A stretch of 64,000 nt of DNA from the NCBI GenBank assembly GCA_016699735.1, contig CP065008.1, positions 2,294,001 to 2,358,000 of the forward strand. The letters are read 5' to 3'. The translations under genes and the position numbers were made by a program. Shown here one piece after another: positions 43,654 to 52,335 of this stretch (its first letter is position 1; every line of letters begins with the position of its first letter). The notes beneath the pieces were generated by a model, which was given only the letters and a program-made list of their open reading frames with translations, made no database searches and was not told where the DNA came from. Source of the stretch: Alphaproteobacteria bacterium. GTDB lineage: Bacteria > Pseudomonadota > Alphaproteobacteria > Micavibrionales > Micavibrionaceae.

Positions 43654-44281
43654 CATGAGCGCTCAAAGATTTGTGTTTCTTGCCTCATTCCTGACTCTGT
43701 CGGCCTGCGCGACCCAAACTTTGCCCCCGCCGCTGGATTACTATAAGGAAAAAAAAATCGCCGCCCCGGCGGACAGTCACTTTACGCACTGCTCCCAGTA
43801 CGGCTGCAAACGCCTGACCCCGCTCACCCTCGACCCGCAGGACTGGGCCGGGATAGAGACCGCCTTCGGCCCAACCGCCCTAAGCGCCGCCGAGGAACGC
43901 GAAAAAATAAAACAAACAATAGGATATCTCGAACGTCTGATCGGCCCGCGCACGGGAACGCAGACGGATGTTGCCGGAACCTTCCGCAGGATCGGCCAGG
44001 GCCAGCTCGACTGCGTGGACGAAAGCACGAATACGACCTCCTACCTCCTCCTCCTGAAAGAAAGAGGGTTGCTGAATTTCCATGACGTGGGCGGTCCCGA
44101 CACACGCTTCCCGCTCATCCACGCCGGACGCTGGCCGCACCAGACCGCCGTGATGACCGACAGGCAAACCCAGACCGCCTACGCCGTGGATTCGTGGTTC
44201 CACGACAACGGCAAATCCGCCGAAATCGTCACCCTCGAAAACTGGAAAGAAGGGTGGAAACCGGATAAGGAATTCCGCTAG
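43646..44281 (+). CDS. Lipoprotein with a possible Cys-His-Asp catalytic triad
   Basis: Lipoprotein (LSAC, lipidation at C21 from the first ATG, or C18 from the ATG three codons later, which gives a neater signal). The mature part contains DCVDEST (C123), WPHQTAV (H165) and VDSWF (D182), the order seen in transglutaminase/NlpC-like cysteine hydrolases; this is inference, and I do not know the family by name. It overlaps the end of xthA by 8 bases, so the two are coupled. Function unknown. Confidence 0.7.
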   Translation: MISMSAQRFVFLASFLTLSACATQTLPPPLDYYKEKKIAAPADSHFTHCSQYGCKRLTPLTLDPQDWAGIETAFGPTALSAAEEREKIKQTIGYLERLIGPRTGTQTDVAGTFRRIGQGQLDCVDESTNTTSYLLLLKERGLLNFHDVGGPDTRFPLIHAGRWPHQTAVMTDRQTQTAYAVDSWFHDNGKSAEIVTLENWKEGWKPDKEFR

Positions 44282-44293
44282 TATCCTGAGATA

Positions 44294-45577
44294 ATGCCGG
44301 AAATAGAAATAACCGTCGCACAGAATTTTCTCATCGCGCTCCTTATCGGGGCGCTGGTGGGGATCGAGCGTGAAAAAAGCAAAGCCGTCGAACCTGAACA
44401 CTCTTTCGCGGGCCTGCGGACCTTCATGCTGTTTGCGCTGGCCGGGGCGTTGGGTGCCCTGTTCGCCCGACATCTGATGTCACCATGGCCGTTTATTGCG
44501 GTGCTTTTAGCCGTCACAGGCATCATTATCGCCGGATACATACAGGAGAACCGCTCCAGCCGCGATTCCGTGGGCCTGACGACCGAGGTTGCGGCCCTGA
44601 CCGTAACCCTCCTCGGCGGCGCGGTCATATTCGGATACGCTTCGCTGGCAGTCGCACTGGCCATCTCCACCTCGGCCATTCTGGCCTTCAAGCAGCCCAT
44701 GCACGCCTTTGTCGCAAAGCTCGGCAGAGACGATATCTACGCCGCGCTCAAGTTGTTGATCGCCACCTTCATCGTCCTGCCGTTCCTGCCCGATGCCCCT
44801 GTCGATCCTTGGCAGGCGCTGAACCCCTACAAGCTCTGGCTGCTGGTGATCTTTATTTCCGGCCTCTCTCTGGCGGGATACGTCGCCGTGCGCTGGCTGG
44901 GCGATACGCATGGAACCCTGCTGACGGGTCTGGCGGGCGGACTCGCTTCATCGACCGCTGTAACGCTGGCCTTTGCCCGCCGCAGCATTGAGGAAAGAAA
45001 AGCGGGGACGGACGATATTCTGGCCGCCGGAATTCTCCTCTCGTGGACGATCATGTTTATCCGGGTTCTGGTCGAGGTTGCCGTGGTAAACCGCACCCTC
45101 CTGCCGATGCTGATCGCCCCCTATGCCGTGATGACCCTCGCCACATTGGCCGGAGTCGCAATCCTCTACGCAAGAGCCGCCGCTGGTAAAGGAAAGGGCG
45201 CGGCCCCCGCAAGCGAGGTGGACGTCATCAACCCGTTCAGCCTCACCTCGGCCGTCAAGTTCGGCGCTTTATTCGCATTAGTCCTCCTGCTGGTTAAAAT
45301 GACACAAACCTACTTCCCCACCACCGGACTCTACGCCGTCGCGGCGCTCGTCGGACTTTCGGATGTGGACGCCCTGACCCTCTCAATGGCGGAATACGCG
45401 CAGAAAGGCGGCAGCGCGCACACCGCCGTAAACGCCATAGTCATCGCCTCCCTGAGCAACACAATCGTCAAATGCGCCTTCACCGGTTTGCTAGGCAGTC
45501 CCGCCCTGTGCAAACGCATTATGGCCGCCACCGCCCTGATCATTCTCTCGGGTCTCGCTTCAATCATCGCCACCTAA
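44294..45577 (+). CDS. MgtC/SapB-type and DUF4010 membrane protein
   Basis: A 427-residue polytopic protein with about 11 helices. The N-terminal MgtC-like domain has LIGALVGIEREKSK and FAGLRTFMLFALAGALGAL; the C-terminal DUF4010 part has GLAGGLASSTAVTLAFARRS and LYAVAALVGLSDVDALTLSMAE. The combination occurs widely in proteobacteria; MgtC-type proteins are linked to magnesium homeostasis in pathogens, but no function is shown for this fused type. The gene is 12 bases downstream of the lipoprotein. Confidence 0.85.
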   Translation: MPEIEITVAQNFLIALLIGALVGIEREKSKAVEPEHSFAGLRTFMLFALAGALGALFARHLMSPWPFIAVLLAVTGIIIAGYIQENRSSRDSVGLTTEVAALTVTLLGGAVIFGYASLAVALAISTSAILAFKQPMHAFVAKLGRDDIYAALKLLIATFIVLPFLPDAPVDPWQALNPYKLWLLVIFISGLSLAGYVAVRWLGDTHGTLLTGLAGGLASSTAVTLAFARRSIEERKAGTDDILAAGILLSWTIMFIRVLVEVAVVNRTLLPMLIAPYAVMTLATLAGVAILYARAAAGKGKGAAPASEVDVINPFSLTSAVKFGALFALVLLLVKMTQTYFPTTGLYAVAALVGLSDVDALTLSMAEYAQKGGSAHTAVNAIVIASLSNTIVKCAFTGLLGSPALCKRIMAATALIILSGLASIIAT

Positions 45578-45720
45578 GAAAATCAGCCGCACCGCTGTTG
45601 AAAACTTCGGTCAAAGGCGTGATTTCCTTTCAGTCCCGTGATAACCTGATTCCGCCATGCGGTTTTCGCCTTGTGGTTCTTTAATGTGTTCACTCAAGTC
45701 TTTCTTCCGCGGTCGCCCTC

Positions 45721-46632
45721 ATGAAAAAAATCCCCCTGTTGCGCTCCCCTTCCGTAAAACTGTGCCTGGCCACCCTCGCGCTTCTGACGGCCTGCGAAAC
45801 CTCGCGCCCGCTTGTAAAAACCGAACTGGCCCAGCGCGTCGCCGCCCCGGCCTGGATGATCCGCCGTGAAATCCCGGCGGGCAGCTACCTCCTGACCGCC
45901 TATGAGCGTATCCACGATTACAATTCGACCGTAAATGTCTACATCGAGGGCAATGGCCCAACGCCCGAATACCCCACCGCCCTTCACCTCGCCACCAAGG
46001 ACAAGACGGATAACATCATCTATCTCGCCCAACCCTGCCAGTATAGCGGCCTGATCAAAGACGACGAGGAATGCACCCTCTCAGGCGAACAAGCTTACGC
46101 CCCGACATCGCTCGAGGCCATGAACGCCGCCCTGGATGAAATCGCGAAGCGCTATAATGTGAGAGGCTTCCACCTGATCGGCTATGACGGCGGCGCCACG
46201 ATTGCCGCCAACCTCGCGGCAAGCCGCAAGGATATCCTGTCCCTCCGAACGGTGGCGGGGATTATGGATACCGACGCCTATAACGACGCCCACGGCTGGC
46301 CGCGCACAAAAAACGCCCAGAACCCGGCCCTCAAAGCGGCAACACTTTCCAACCTGCCACAATACCACTTCATCGGCGGACAGGATGCCCAGGTGCCCCC
46401 CTCGGTGCTTCACGGCTATTTTCAGGCGCTCCCCCCCACCCGCTGCGTCCGCTATGAATTAATACAGGAAAACGAGCATGAAGACGGCTGGGTGGAGAAA
46501 TGGCCTGACCTCCTCAAGCGCCCTGTCAACTGCAACGGCGCGGTTCCTGAGGATTTCAACGCCCTCGACCTCGTCGCGCAGGAGGGTCCGGCCCCCTACG
46601 AAACCGTGAGGGAAATCCCTGAAAAACCTTAA
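45721..46632 (+). CDS. Lipoprotein with alpha/beta-hydrolase fold and GYDGG nucleophile elbow
   Basis: Lipoprotein (LLTAC, C25) with an alpha/beta-hydrolase fold. The nucleophile elbow that is usually GxSxG reads G154-Y-D156-G-G, so aspartate takes the place of serine, as in haloalkane dehalogenases and epoxide hydrolases. FIGGQDAQVPPSV supplies an acid residue and NEHEDGW a histidine. Either it uses an aspartate nucleophile or it is a non-catalytic relative. Function unknown. Confidence 0.7.
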   Translation: MKKIPLLRSPSVKLCLATLALLTACETSRPLVKTELAQRVAAPAWMIRREIPAGSYLLTAYERIHDYNSTVNVYIEGNGPTPEYPTALHLATKDKTDNIIYLAQPCQYSGLIKDDEECTLSGEQAYAPTSLEAMNAALDEIAKRYNVRGFHLIGYDGGATIAANLAASRKDILSLRTVAGIMDTDAYNDAHGWPRTKNAQNPALKAATLSNLPQYHFIGGQDAQVPPSVLHGYFQALPPTRCVRYELIQENEHEDGWVEKWPDLLKRPVNCNGAVPEDFNALDLVAQEGPAPYETVREIPEKP

Positions 46633-46723
46633 TTTTCAGTGGTTTTAACACTCTGCCTATTGTATTGAGACCCGCCGATCGTCTAATCTGGCCCCAACAG
46701 CAAAAAAGCGGGAGGATGTGCGT

Positions 46724-47857
46724 ATGAAACGCACAACAAGATACAATCAGTTAATAACTTTAATTATGGCAATGAACGTACTCGCAGGTTGTGACTGGAG
46801 TTCGGATTCAGATTATTTGAAATGGAAACTCGTCGGAACCAAAAAAAAAACCTACAGCATACAAATTCAGGGAACTGCGATATTAAAGAAGGATTTGTTT
46901 GGACTGGACGAATCACGCCTGTCAAAAGGAAGCCCAGTCACCCTAAGCGTAAAGAATGAATCCTTCATAGTCGTCAACAAGAAGGATAAGGAGACTTTTG
47001 AATTACAACTGGTTTCTGGCAACACGTCCTTCTCTTCCTTTCCTGATCTTAATGATAGTTTTTACGGTCAGGATGCCCTGAAATCTATGTTTGAGACCAG
47101 AAGCGGAATAGAACTCTCAAAATTTGAAATGGGTCCGAAAGGCTCAAAAGAAGCTCCAGACTTCAACAGATTCCTCTCATTGAATATGTACCTCCGTTTA
47201 CCAGAAGATACTCTCCTTCAGGAGAAAAAAAGCGGCCTTTCTCGCCTCAATATCTTTGGGGAGGACGAACTGTGCCTGAATCTCTACAACCGTAAAATCA
47301 AGGAAAGAGAGGAAAATATCTCTATAACCCTCGAGAGCATAACAAAAACAAAAGACGGCGACATGATAGCGGAAATGAATTACAGGATTGTCGAAAAAGT
47401 TCTGACCGAGTACCAGGAGGGGGACTTTGCAAAGAGACGGTTTATCAAAAGATTCAATGATGCAAATATATATACAGACAGAAAACTGAAGCTGAATGAC
47501 GACGACGAGCAAAAAACTTTCATCTGCGAGTACAAAGGAAAGCACTTCTTCAACATGACCAAGGGCTGGCTGGAGGCGGCCGAAATCGAGCAGTCGATAC
47601 AATTGATTCGCACGGATGTGACAGTGAAAGCCTCCGAAATATTCAGGGTAAAAACGGCAATAAGACCCATAAATAGAGAGATTGTTGTTCTGGATGAGAT
47701 TGACGATGCTTTGATTCGCGATGAAATCGGAGAGCATGAAAAACGAAAAAAAAACAAGCCGACAGTCACCGATATGCTTGACCTTCTCGACGGAGGGACC
47801 GCAAGCGAAAAGCCTATAGAACAAAAAAACAAGAGCGACAGCAAAGAGTTACAATAG
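46724..47857 (+). CDS. Hypothetical AT-rich lipoprotein
   Basis: Not recognised. Lipoprotein with MNVLAGC near residue 25, then 350 soluble residues with mixed strands and a lysine/asparagine-rich C-terminus (KKNKPTVTD, KSDSKELQ). The ATG at 46724 is fixed by GGAGG 8 bases upstream; a GTG two codons earlier is possible. AT-richer than flanking genes, suggesting transfer. Confidence 0.65.
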   Translation: MKRTTRYNQLITLIMAMNVLAGCDWSSDSDYLKWKLVGTKKKTYSIQIQGTAILKKDLFGLDESRLSKGSPVTLSVKNESFIVVNKKDKETFELQLVSGNTSFSSFPDLNDSFYGQDALKSMFETRSGIELSKFEMGPKGSKEAPDFNRFLSLNMYLRLPEDTLLQEKKSGLSRLNIFGEDELCLNLYNRKIKEREENISITLESITKTKDGDMIAEMNYRIVEKVLTEYQEGDFAKRRFIKRFNDANIYTDRKLKLNDDDEQKTFICEYKGKHFFNMTKGWLEAAEIEQSIQLIRTDVTVKASEIFRVKTAIRPINREIVVLDEIDDALIRDEIGEHEKRKKNKPTVTDMLDLLDGGTASEKPIEQKNKSDSKELQ

Positions 47858-47932
47858 CCTACGACAAGATTATTGGCATATGTCGGACGAATGATTTATT
47901 CTGATGGGAGTGCTTTTTAAATAGAGAAACCC

Positions 47933-48232
47933 ATGCGCTGGGCTCAGATTTTATTTGGTTTGTCGATACTGAATGCCGCATCATTTTTAGGTTCGGCAAC
48001 CGTCCACGCCGACCCCACGGAAGTCCCCGACAACGCCATCGAACAATACCTCTCCGAGGACATGAAGACCGTGCCGGATGGGGTCTACATCCCCTACCCC
48101 GAGGATGTGGAGGAGTTTAAGGGCTCTCCGCTCTACAAGTTCCTCGAAAAAATGGCACCGGGAGTAAAGGAGTCCCCCGCCCCCTCCGGCGGCAAATGCG
48201 GTGTGAACAAGAAACTCTTCGAAAACGTCTGA
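47933..48232 (+). CDS. Small secreted protein
   Basis: A 99-residue protein with a clear signal peptide (1-26, ending VHA) followed by an acidic stretch (SEDMKTVPDGVYIPYPEDVEEF split at about 41-63) and one cysteine. Not recognised. AGAG lies upstream of the ATG. It may pair with the lipoprotein just upstream. Confidence 0.6.
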   Translation: MRWAQILFGLSILNAASFLGSATVHADPTEVPDNAIEQYLSEDMKTVPDGVYIPYPEDVEEFKGSPLYKFLEKMAPGVKESPAPSGGKCGVNKKLFENV

Positions 48233-48247
48233 CGGCAAAAAAGTAAA

Positions 48248-48967
48248 TCAGTTGATCGCCCCGCGCTTCGGCCCGCTGGAAAACGCGTACTTCACCGCCT
48301 CCGCGCACTGGATATGGATCGGATTGAGGATCGGGATAGAGGTCTCGTCTGCGGTAATCACCAGCGGCAGCTCCGTGCAGCCGAGCACCAGCCCGTCATA
48401 ACCGGAATAACGCGAAAGCATCTCCTTAAATCGGCCCCGGAATGCAGGATCCATCCGCCCTGCGGAAATCGCCGTTTGCATCTCCTGAATGGCGGCCCGA
48501 TCATCCTCAGAAGGAATATCAACATCCAGTCCGAAAAACCTGAGTCGCTTGGCAAAAAACCCGTCTTCCATCGTAAATTTTGTCCCGAGGAGCAAAAGTT
48601 TTTTATAATCCCGCGCTTGCGCCTCCCGCGCCGTGGCCACGACCAGATGAACGACGTGCGCCCCCAGCGCAATCCCTTTATCCGCAACCATATCGTAGGC
48701 TTTATGCAACGTGTTGTTGCAGATCAGAATACAATCCGGTCCCATCCGGTCCAGAGTCAGAAGCTCCTCGCGCAAAAGATCGGGAATCTCGTCCCACCCG
48801 CCCGGTTCGGTGTAGCGGGATTTGATGGCATGATAGTCGATACTGTAGAGAATAATCCGCGCACTGTGATGCCCGCCCATCTTCGCCGCGACCAGTTCGT
48901 TCAGATAGGAGTAATAGAGCGGCGTCGAAGGCCAGCTCGTCCCGCCCAGTAGACCGATAATTTTCAT
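48248..48967 (-). CDS. Aspartate/glutamate racemase family protein
   Basis: Two-cysteine racemase fold. The two catalytic cysteines are C83 (LICNNTLHKA) and C197 (VLGCTELPL), as in aspartate racemase and the YgeA group. 239 residues. Substrate not set: the NT-x-H pattern after C83 fits the broad-specificity amino-acid racemases. It is convergent with the small secreted gene and its start lies about 250 bases from the receiver gene on the other strand. Confidence 0.87.
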   Translation of the reverse strand: MKIIGLLGGTSWPSTPLYYSYLNELVAAKMGGHHSARIILYSIDYHAIKSRYTEPGGWDEIPDLLREELLTLDRMGPDCILICNNTLHKAYDMVADKGIALGAHVVHLVVATAREAQARDYKKLLLLGTKFTMEDGFFAKRLRFFGLDVDIPSEDDRAAIQEMQTAISAGRMDPAFRGRFKEMLSRYSGYDGLVLGCTELPLVITADETSIPILNPIHIQCAEAVKYAFSSGPKRGAIN

Positions 48968-49221
48968 AGCTTTACTTCTCCTCGTTCTGAGCCCAATGGC
49001 AAAACAGTCTCAAAAGCCCCAACCAAGACAGGCTATGACTCCCCGCCAAATTTCTCAACCCCTTATTTGATAGGGTCTTGCTCACAATCAGGAATTCACC
49101 GGAATTATTTGACGCCACATATAACGAAACATGAAAACCCGAAATTCTTGCACTTTTTCGTAAAGACAGGTAACTTTGCAGGGCTTGGAGAACATAACCG
49201 ATAATAATCACGGGAGGCTCC
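48968..49221. promoter_or_regulatory. Divergent intergenic region before the receiver gene
   Basis: 254 bases with no gene. GGGAGG at the right end serves the receiver gene. I could not choose a promoter with confidence. Confidence 0.4.
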
Positions 49222-49713
49222 ATGCTGAACAGACTAAACGTCCTGATTGTTGACGACGAACCCGACATCGCCACCCTTATTGAATTTAACCTTAGAAGGA
49301 TGTTGAAGGCCGAGGATTTGAATATCGTGGTCGCAAACAACGCCAACGAAGCCCTCGGCGCAATACAACACAACGGACACCCGCCATATGATATTATCCT
49401 GAGCGACTACAATATGCCCCCCGGTATGAACGGATCGGAAATGACCGCAGCCATTCGCTCCGAACACGGGCACCTTTCAACTCCCGTAATCTTGCTGACA
49501 GCAGGCTTCGATTTTCAGGGAATTAAGCAACAGGCTTTGCAAAACGGCGTAACCGAAGTCCTGCCCAAACCGTTTCAACTAAAAGACTTTAAAGCCGCAC
49601 TGGAAAGAAACCTCCCTGAGGGAGCGTTTACGACCTCAACCCCACAACCCCACGAAACGTCAAGTCAGCCGAACGAGGAGCGCCCACACACTATACCCGC
49701 CCTGGCGATCTAG
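49222..49713 (+). CDS. Single-domain response regulator (receiver protein)
   Basis: A stand-alone CheY-like receiver, 163 residues. The acidic pair D11-D12, phosphorylation site D62 (ILSDYNMP), T93 (LLTAG) and K116 (PKPF) are all in place, so it should accept phosphate. The last 35 residues are polar and disordered with no output domain. No kinase gene is near. Paralogous to the receiver at 55176, which has lost the lysine. GGGAGG is 5 bases upstream. Confidence 0.9.
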   Translation: MLNRLNVLIVDDEPDIATLIEFNLRRMLKAEDLNIVVANNANEALGAIQHNGHPPYDIILSDYNMPPGMNGSEMTAAIRSEHGHLSTPVILLTAGFDFQGIKQQALQNGVTEVLPKPFQLKDFKAALERNLPEGAFTTSTPQPHETSSQPNEERPHTIPALAI

Positions 49714-49928
49714 AAAACAAATTTATTAACCACCGATGGCGGGGCACACGGATGATCCCACCCCTAGCCGGAGGGTATCGACGTTACCTGAATAAGACTT
49801 ACCTTTTCAGATAACGGCTTCCCTGAACAAGTCGCTTTTTTGTAAGGCAAAAGCCTATTTCATTTGATCAAACTTATGTAAAATATATATAGTAATACAC
49901 ACGTGCACTTTTTTATATGGTGTAAAAA

Positions 49929-50432
49929 ATGAAAAGGATGTTTGGAATTTTTTCGGTGATCTTCGCCTCTTTGATCGCGCAGAGCCTGTACTACTACCCC
50001 CTGCTGCCGGAAACGGTCGCGCAGCATTTTGACAGTCAGGGAAAACCCAACGGCTGGGCCTCCCGCGAGGTGTTTTTTGCCATTTATCTCGGCGTCACCT
50101 TTCTGGTGATGGGGATGTTTCTGGTCATCGGCTGTGTTCTGCAAAAAAGCCCGCAATATATGAACATCCCCAACAAGGACCACTGGCTGTCCCCGGAAAA
50201 CCGCGACGAAACGATTCGGACCATAACGGGCGGAATGGCCTTGATCGGCGGCCTCGCCGGACTTCTTTCTCTGGTCGTAGGGCAATATGCCATCCAGAAA
50301 AACCTCACGCCGGGGCCGATCGCGATGGACGCCTATATCCTCTGGCTGGTGCTGGGTTTCGTGGGGATCACTCTGGTCTGGAGCATCTCCGTGACCGTAA
50401 AATATATGCGCCCCCCGCCAAAGCACCTCTGA
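49929..50432 (+). CDS. DUF1648 membrane protein
   Basis: A 167-residue membrane protein. The N-terminal YYYPLLPETVAQHFDSQGKPNGWASR is the DUF1648 signature seen at the start of SdpI-like immunity and transport proteins. Helices follow at about 50-68, 98-118 and 130-152. Function unknown. It is followed by the convergent paralogue pair. Confidence 0.8.
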   Translation: MKRMFGIFSVIFASLIAQSLYYYPLLPETVAQHFDSQGKPNGWASREVFFAIYLGVTFLVMGMFLVIGCVLQKSPQYMNIPNKDHWLSPENRDETIRTITGGMALIGGLAGLLSLVVGQYAIQKNLTPGPIAMDAYILWLVLGFVGITLVWSISVTVKYMRPPPKHL

Positions 50433-50453
50433 GTTGAGGCATAGGACAGCCTC

Positions 50454-51029
50454 CTAGAACGCCTCCGGCGGCAGGGTATGAAGATGCTCCCATCCCCGGC
50501 CGGGGGGAATCTGGTTCGGATCGAGCGGGCTTAGCGCGGAGACGTCTGAAACCAGACGATCGAGACGGGGCAGGATATCCTGCGCGAACCCGTCCAGGAT
50601 TTTCTGCACGTTACCCGGCATATCCTCCTGCAGCAACAAGGGATAATTATGCACGACCTCCCGCAGCATCGTCTGCACCTGCGCGAGCAGGGTCAGCACG
50701 AAATCGGGATCATCGGAATCAAGCTTGCCTTCCCCGAAAAACTCAAAGGTTTTAGCCGCCTTTAAAACCGGATCGCGCAAGGCATGGGTCAGAATTTGCG
50801 AGAGCGCATCCGCAGGCTCGGCCACCGCCCCATTATTCGAGAGAGCGTTAAACGCCTGCAGGCAGGTCGGCGAGGCTGCCGCCTTCATGGCCGCGATCTG
50901 CGGTTCGGTAAAATCCCGCACGGAAAGTGTGACCTCAAGATCTTCAAGCCACGCATCGCCCTCGGTCAGGCGGTACATCTCCCGCGCAAGATCATAGACC
51001 TGTTCCCGAAGATCAGACGCCATCGGCAT
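50454..51029 (-). CDS. Unknown protein, member of a second tandem paralogue pair (copy 2)
   Basis: Not recognised. The 191-residue, mostly helical protein is clearly paralogous to 51054-51608: shared positions include LEVTLSVRDF against LERAFSARQF, PTCL, THAL/THAF, NYPLLL with MP, and a C-terminal W-x-HL-x-x-LPPE-x-F. GAAAGG supports the start at 51029. No signal peptide, membrane segment or catalytic motif is visible. Confidence 0.68.
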   Translation of the reverse strand: MPMASDLREQVYDLAREMYRLTEGDAWLEDLEVTLSVRDFTEPQIAAMKAAASPTCLQAFNALSNNGAVAEPADALSQILTHALRDPVLKAAKTFEFFGEGKLDSDDPDFVLTLLAQVQTMLREVVHNYPLLLQEDMPGNVQKILDGFAQDILPRLDRLVSDVSALSPLDPNQIPPGRGWEHLHTLPPEAF

Positions 51030-51053
51030 GAATCGGCCTTTCAGGAAAAAACA

Positions 51054-51608
51054 TTAAAAAACCTCCGGCGGCAGGGCACGCAAATGCTGCCAATGCTGCG
51101 CCTCGGCGATTGTGCCGGGGTCGATGCCCGTCTTGCGGGCCAGATCGTCGATCAGCCCGTCCACCTGCGGCAGAACCTCGGTCCGGTAAGTGGTGATGAT
51201 CTCGCCAACCGAAGGCGGCATTTCCTTGCCCAAAAGCAGCGGATAATTCTGCACGATATCGCGCAGCGCATAACGGGCACGGACCAGAACGCCAAGAGAG
51301 AAATCGGCCTTCACGTCGATCAGGTCGTCGCCCAGAATCTGGATGCTCTGGGCGGAGTTGCGGACCGGATCGGTAAAGGCGTGCGTCAGGTTATAGGAAA
51401 GGGACAGGGGAACGGTCCGGCCCTTGCCATCGGTGATATTGGACAGGCAGGTCGGCGTAGCCGCCGCCCCGATGGCCTGCAGCTGCGGCGCATTAAACTG
51501 CCGCGCCGAAAAGGCCCGTTCCAGATCGAACCGCCAATCGCCGTCGGCGGACAAATCCCTGAGCTGCAGGTAAAGAGAGGTCGCCTGTTGTTTGAATGCA
51601 TCTTTCAT
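51054..51608 (-). CDS. Unknown protein, member of a second tandem paralogue pair (copy 1)
   Basis: Not recognised. The 184-residue product from the ATG at 51608 (MKDAFKQQ) is paralogous to the neighbour 25 bases downstream and ends in the same LPPEVF motif. The longer in-frame extension upstream would add a hydrophobic stretch with no homology in the partner, so I reject it. The two genes probably form an operon. Confidence 0.66.
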   Translation of the reverse strand: MKDAFKQQATSLYLQLRDLSADGDWRFDLERAFSARQFNAPQLQAIGAAATPTCLSNITDGKGRTVPLSLSYNLTHAFTDPVRNSAQSIQILGDDLIDVKADFSLGVLVRARYALRDIVQNYPLLLGKEMPPSVGEIITTYRTEVLPQVDGLIDDLARKTGIDPGTIAEAQHWQHLRALPPEVF

Positions 51609-51753
51609 GCAGAGAAAATAAGGGGAAAAAGTGTAAAAAAGCAAGGTTTGTCTAAAAAACCACTTATATTCCAATAACATTCGGAATACTTTGCCTTCTC
51701 TCCCCGAAAATAGCTAAAATAGGAACACAAACAAACAAAGGGACGCGGGTATC

Positions 51754-52284
51754 ATGCGGGATATGTTTACAGAAATGATGGAAGGACTCTCCGACGCCGT
51801 CGCGAACGCCGCACCGGATACAAAGGAACACATCCTTTATATAAGCCGGGTTTGGGAGGAGACAGCCAGAGCCGCCGCCGCCATGGAAGTACGGATCGTA
51901 GGACAGTATGTTGACAATTACGACCCCCGCGGCAACACCCCCCTGAATACAGTGGTCAATGAAAGCCGCGACAAGCTTGAAACCATGATGAAGATGATCC
52001 TCGCCGCCTGTGTGGACGATCCCGGGGAAGGCGGATTTCCGAGCAATTTTATAGAAAAAATCAGATACCTGGCGTCAGAAGACAACGAAGACGTCCTTAC
52101 ACCCGAAATGATCGAGGAGATCAAGGCCTATAGCCAACAGCCCCCGCTGACGAACGACTTCCGCATACCGAAAGGCATTTCTGTTCTCGACGAACAACTG
52201 GCTTCTCTGACGCTGCGGGACTTCTCAAGACGGCTGCAACAGGGTTACGACCGGGCGCCGACTTTAGCGCTGGTGCAATCCTAG
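51754..52284 (+). CDS. Hypothetical helical protein
   Basis: Not recognised. A 176-residue acidic helical protein (MRDMFTEMMEGLSDAVANAA) with no signal or membrane segment. GGGAC lies upstream of the ATG. It ends 9 bases before the left end of the tRNA-Thr micro-island, and is GC-typical for the backbone. Confidence 0.6.
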   Translation: MRDMFTEMMEGLSDAVANAAPDTKEHILYISRVWEETARAAAAMEVRIVGQYVDNYDPRGNTPLNTVVNESRDKLETMMKMILAACVDDPGEGGFPSNFIEKIRYLASEDNEDVLTPEMIEEIKAYSQQPPLTNDFRIPKGISVLDEQLASLTLRDFSRRLQQGYDRAPTLALVQS

Positions 52285-52293
52285 GATTTTTCG

Positions 52294-52307
52294 CTGGTGC
52301 TGCCGCC
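52294..52307 (-). repeat. Left repeat of a tRNA-Thr micro-island (copy of the tRNA 3' end)
   Basis: CTGGTGCTGCCGCC is identical to 53464-53477, which covers the CCA, discriminator and acceptor 3' strand of tRNA-Thr. Homology fades a few bases further inside, where TGAACT occurs in both. This is the arrangement left by integration into a tRNA 3' end. Confidence 0.75.
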
Positions 52308-52335
52308 TTCACTGAACTGTGATAGGGTAACTCCC

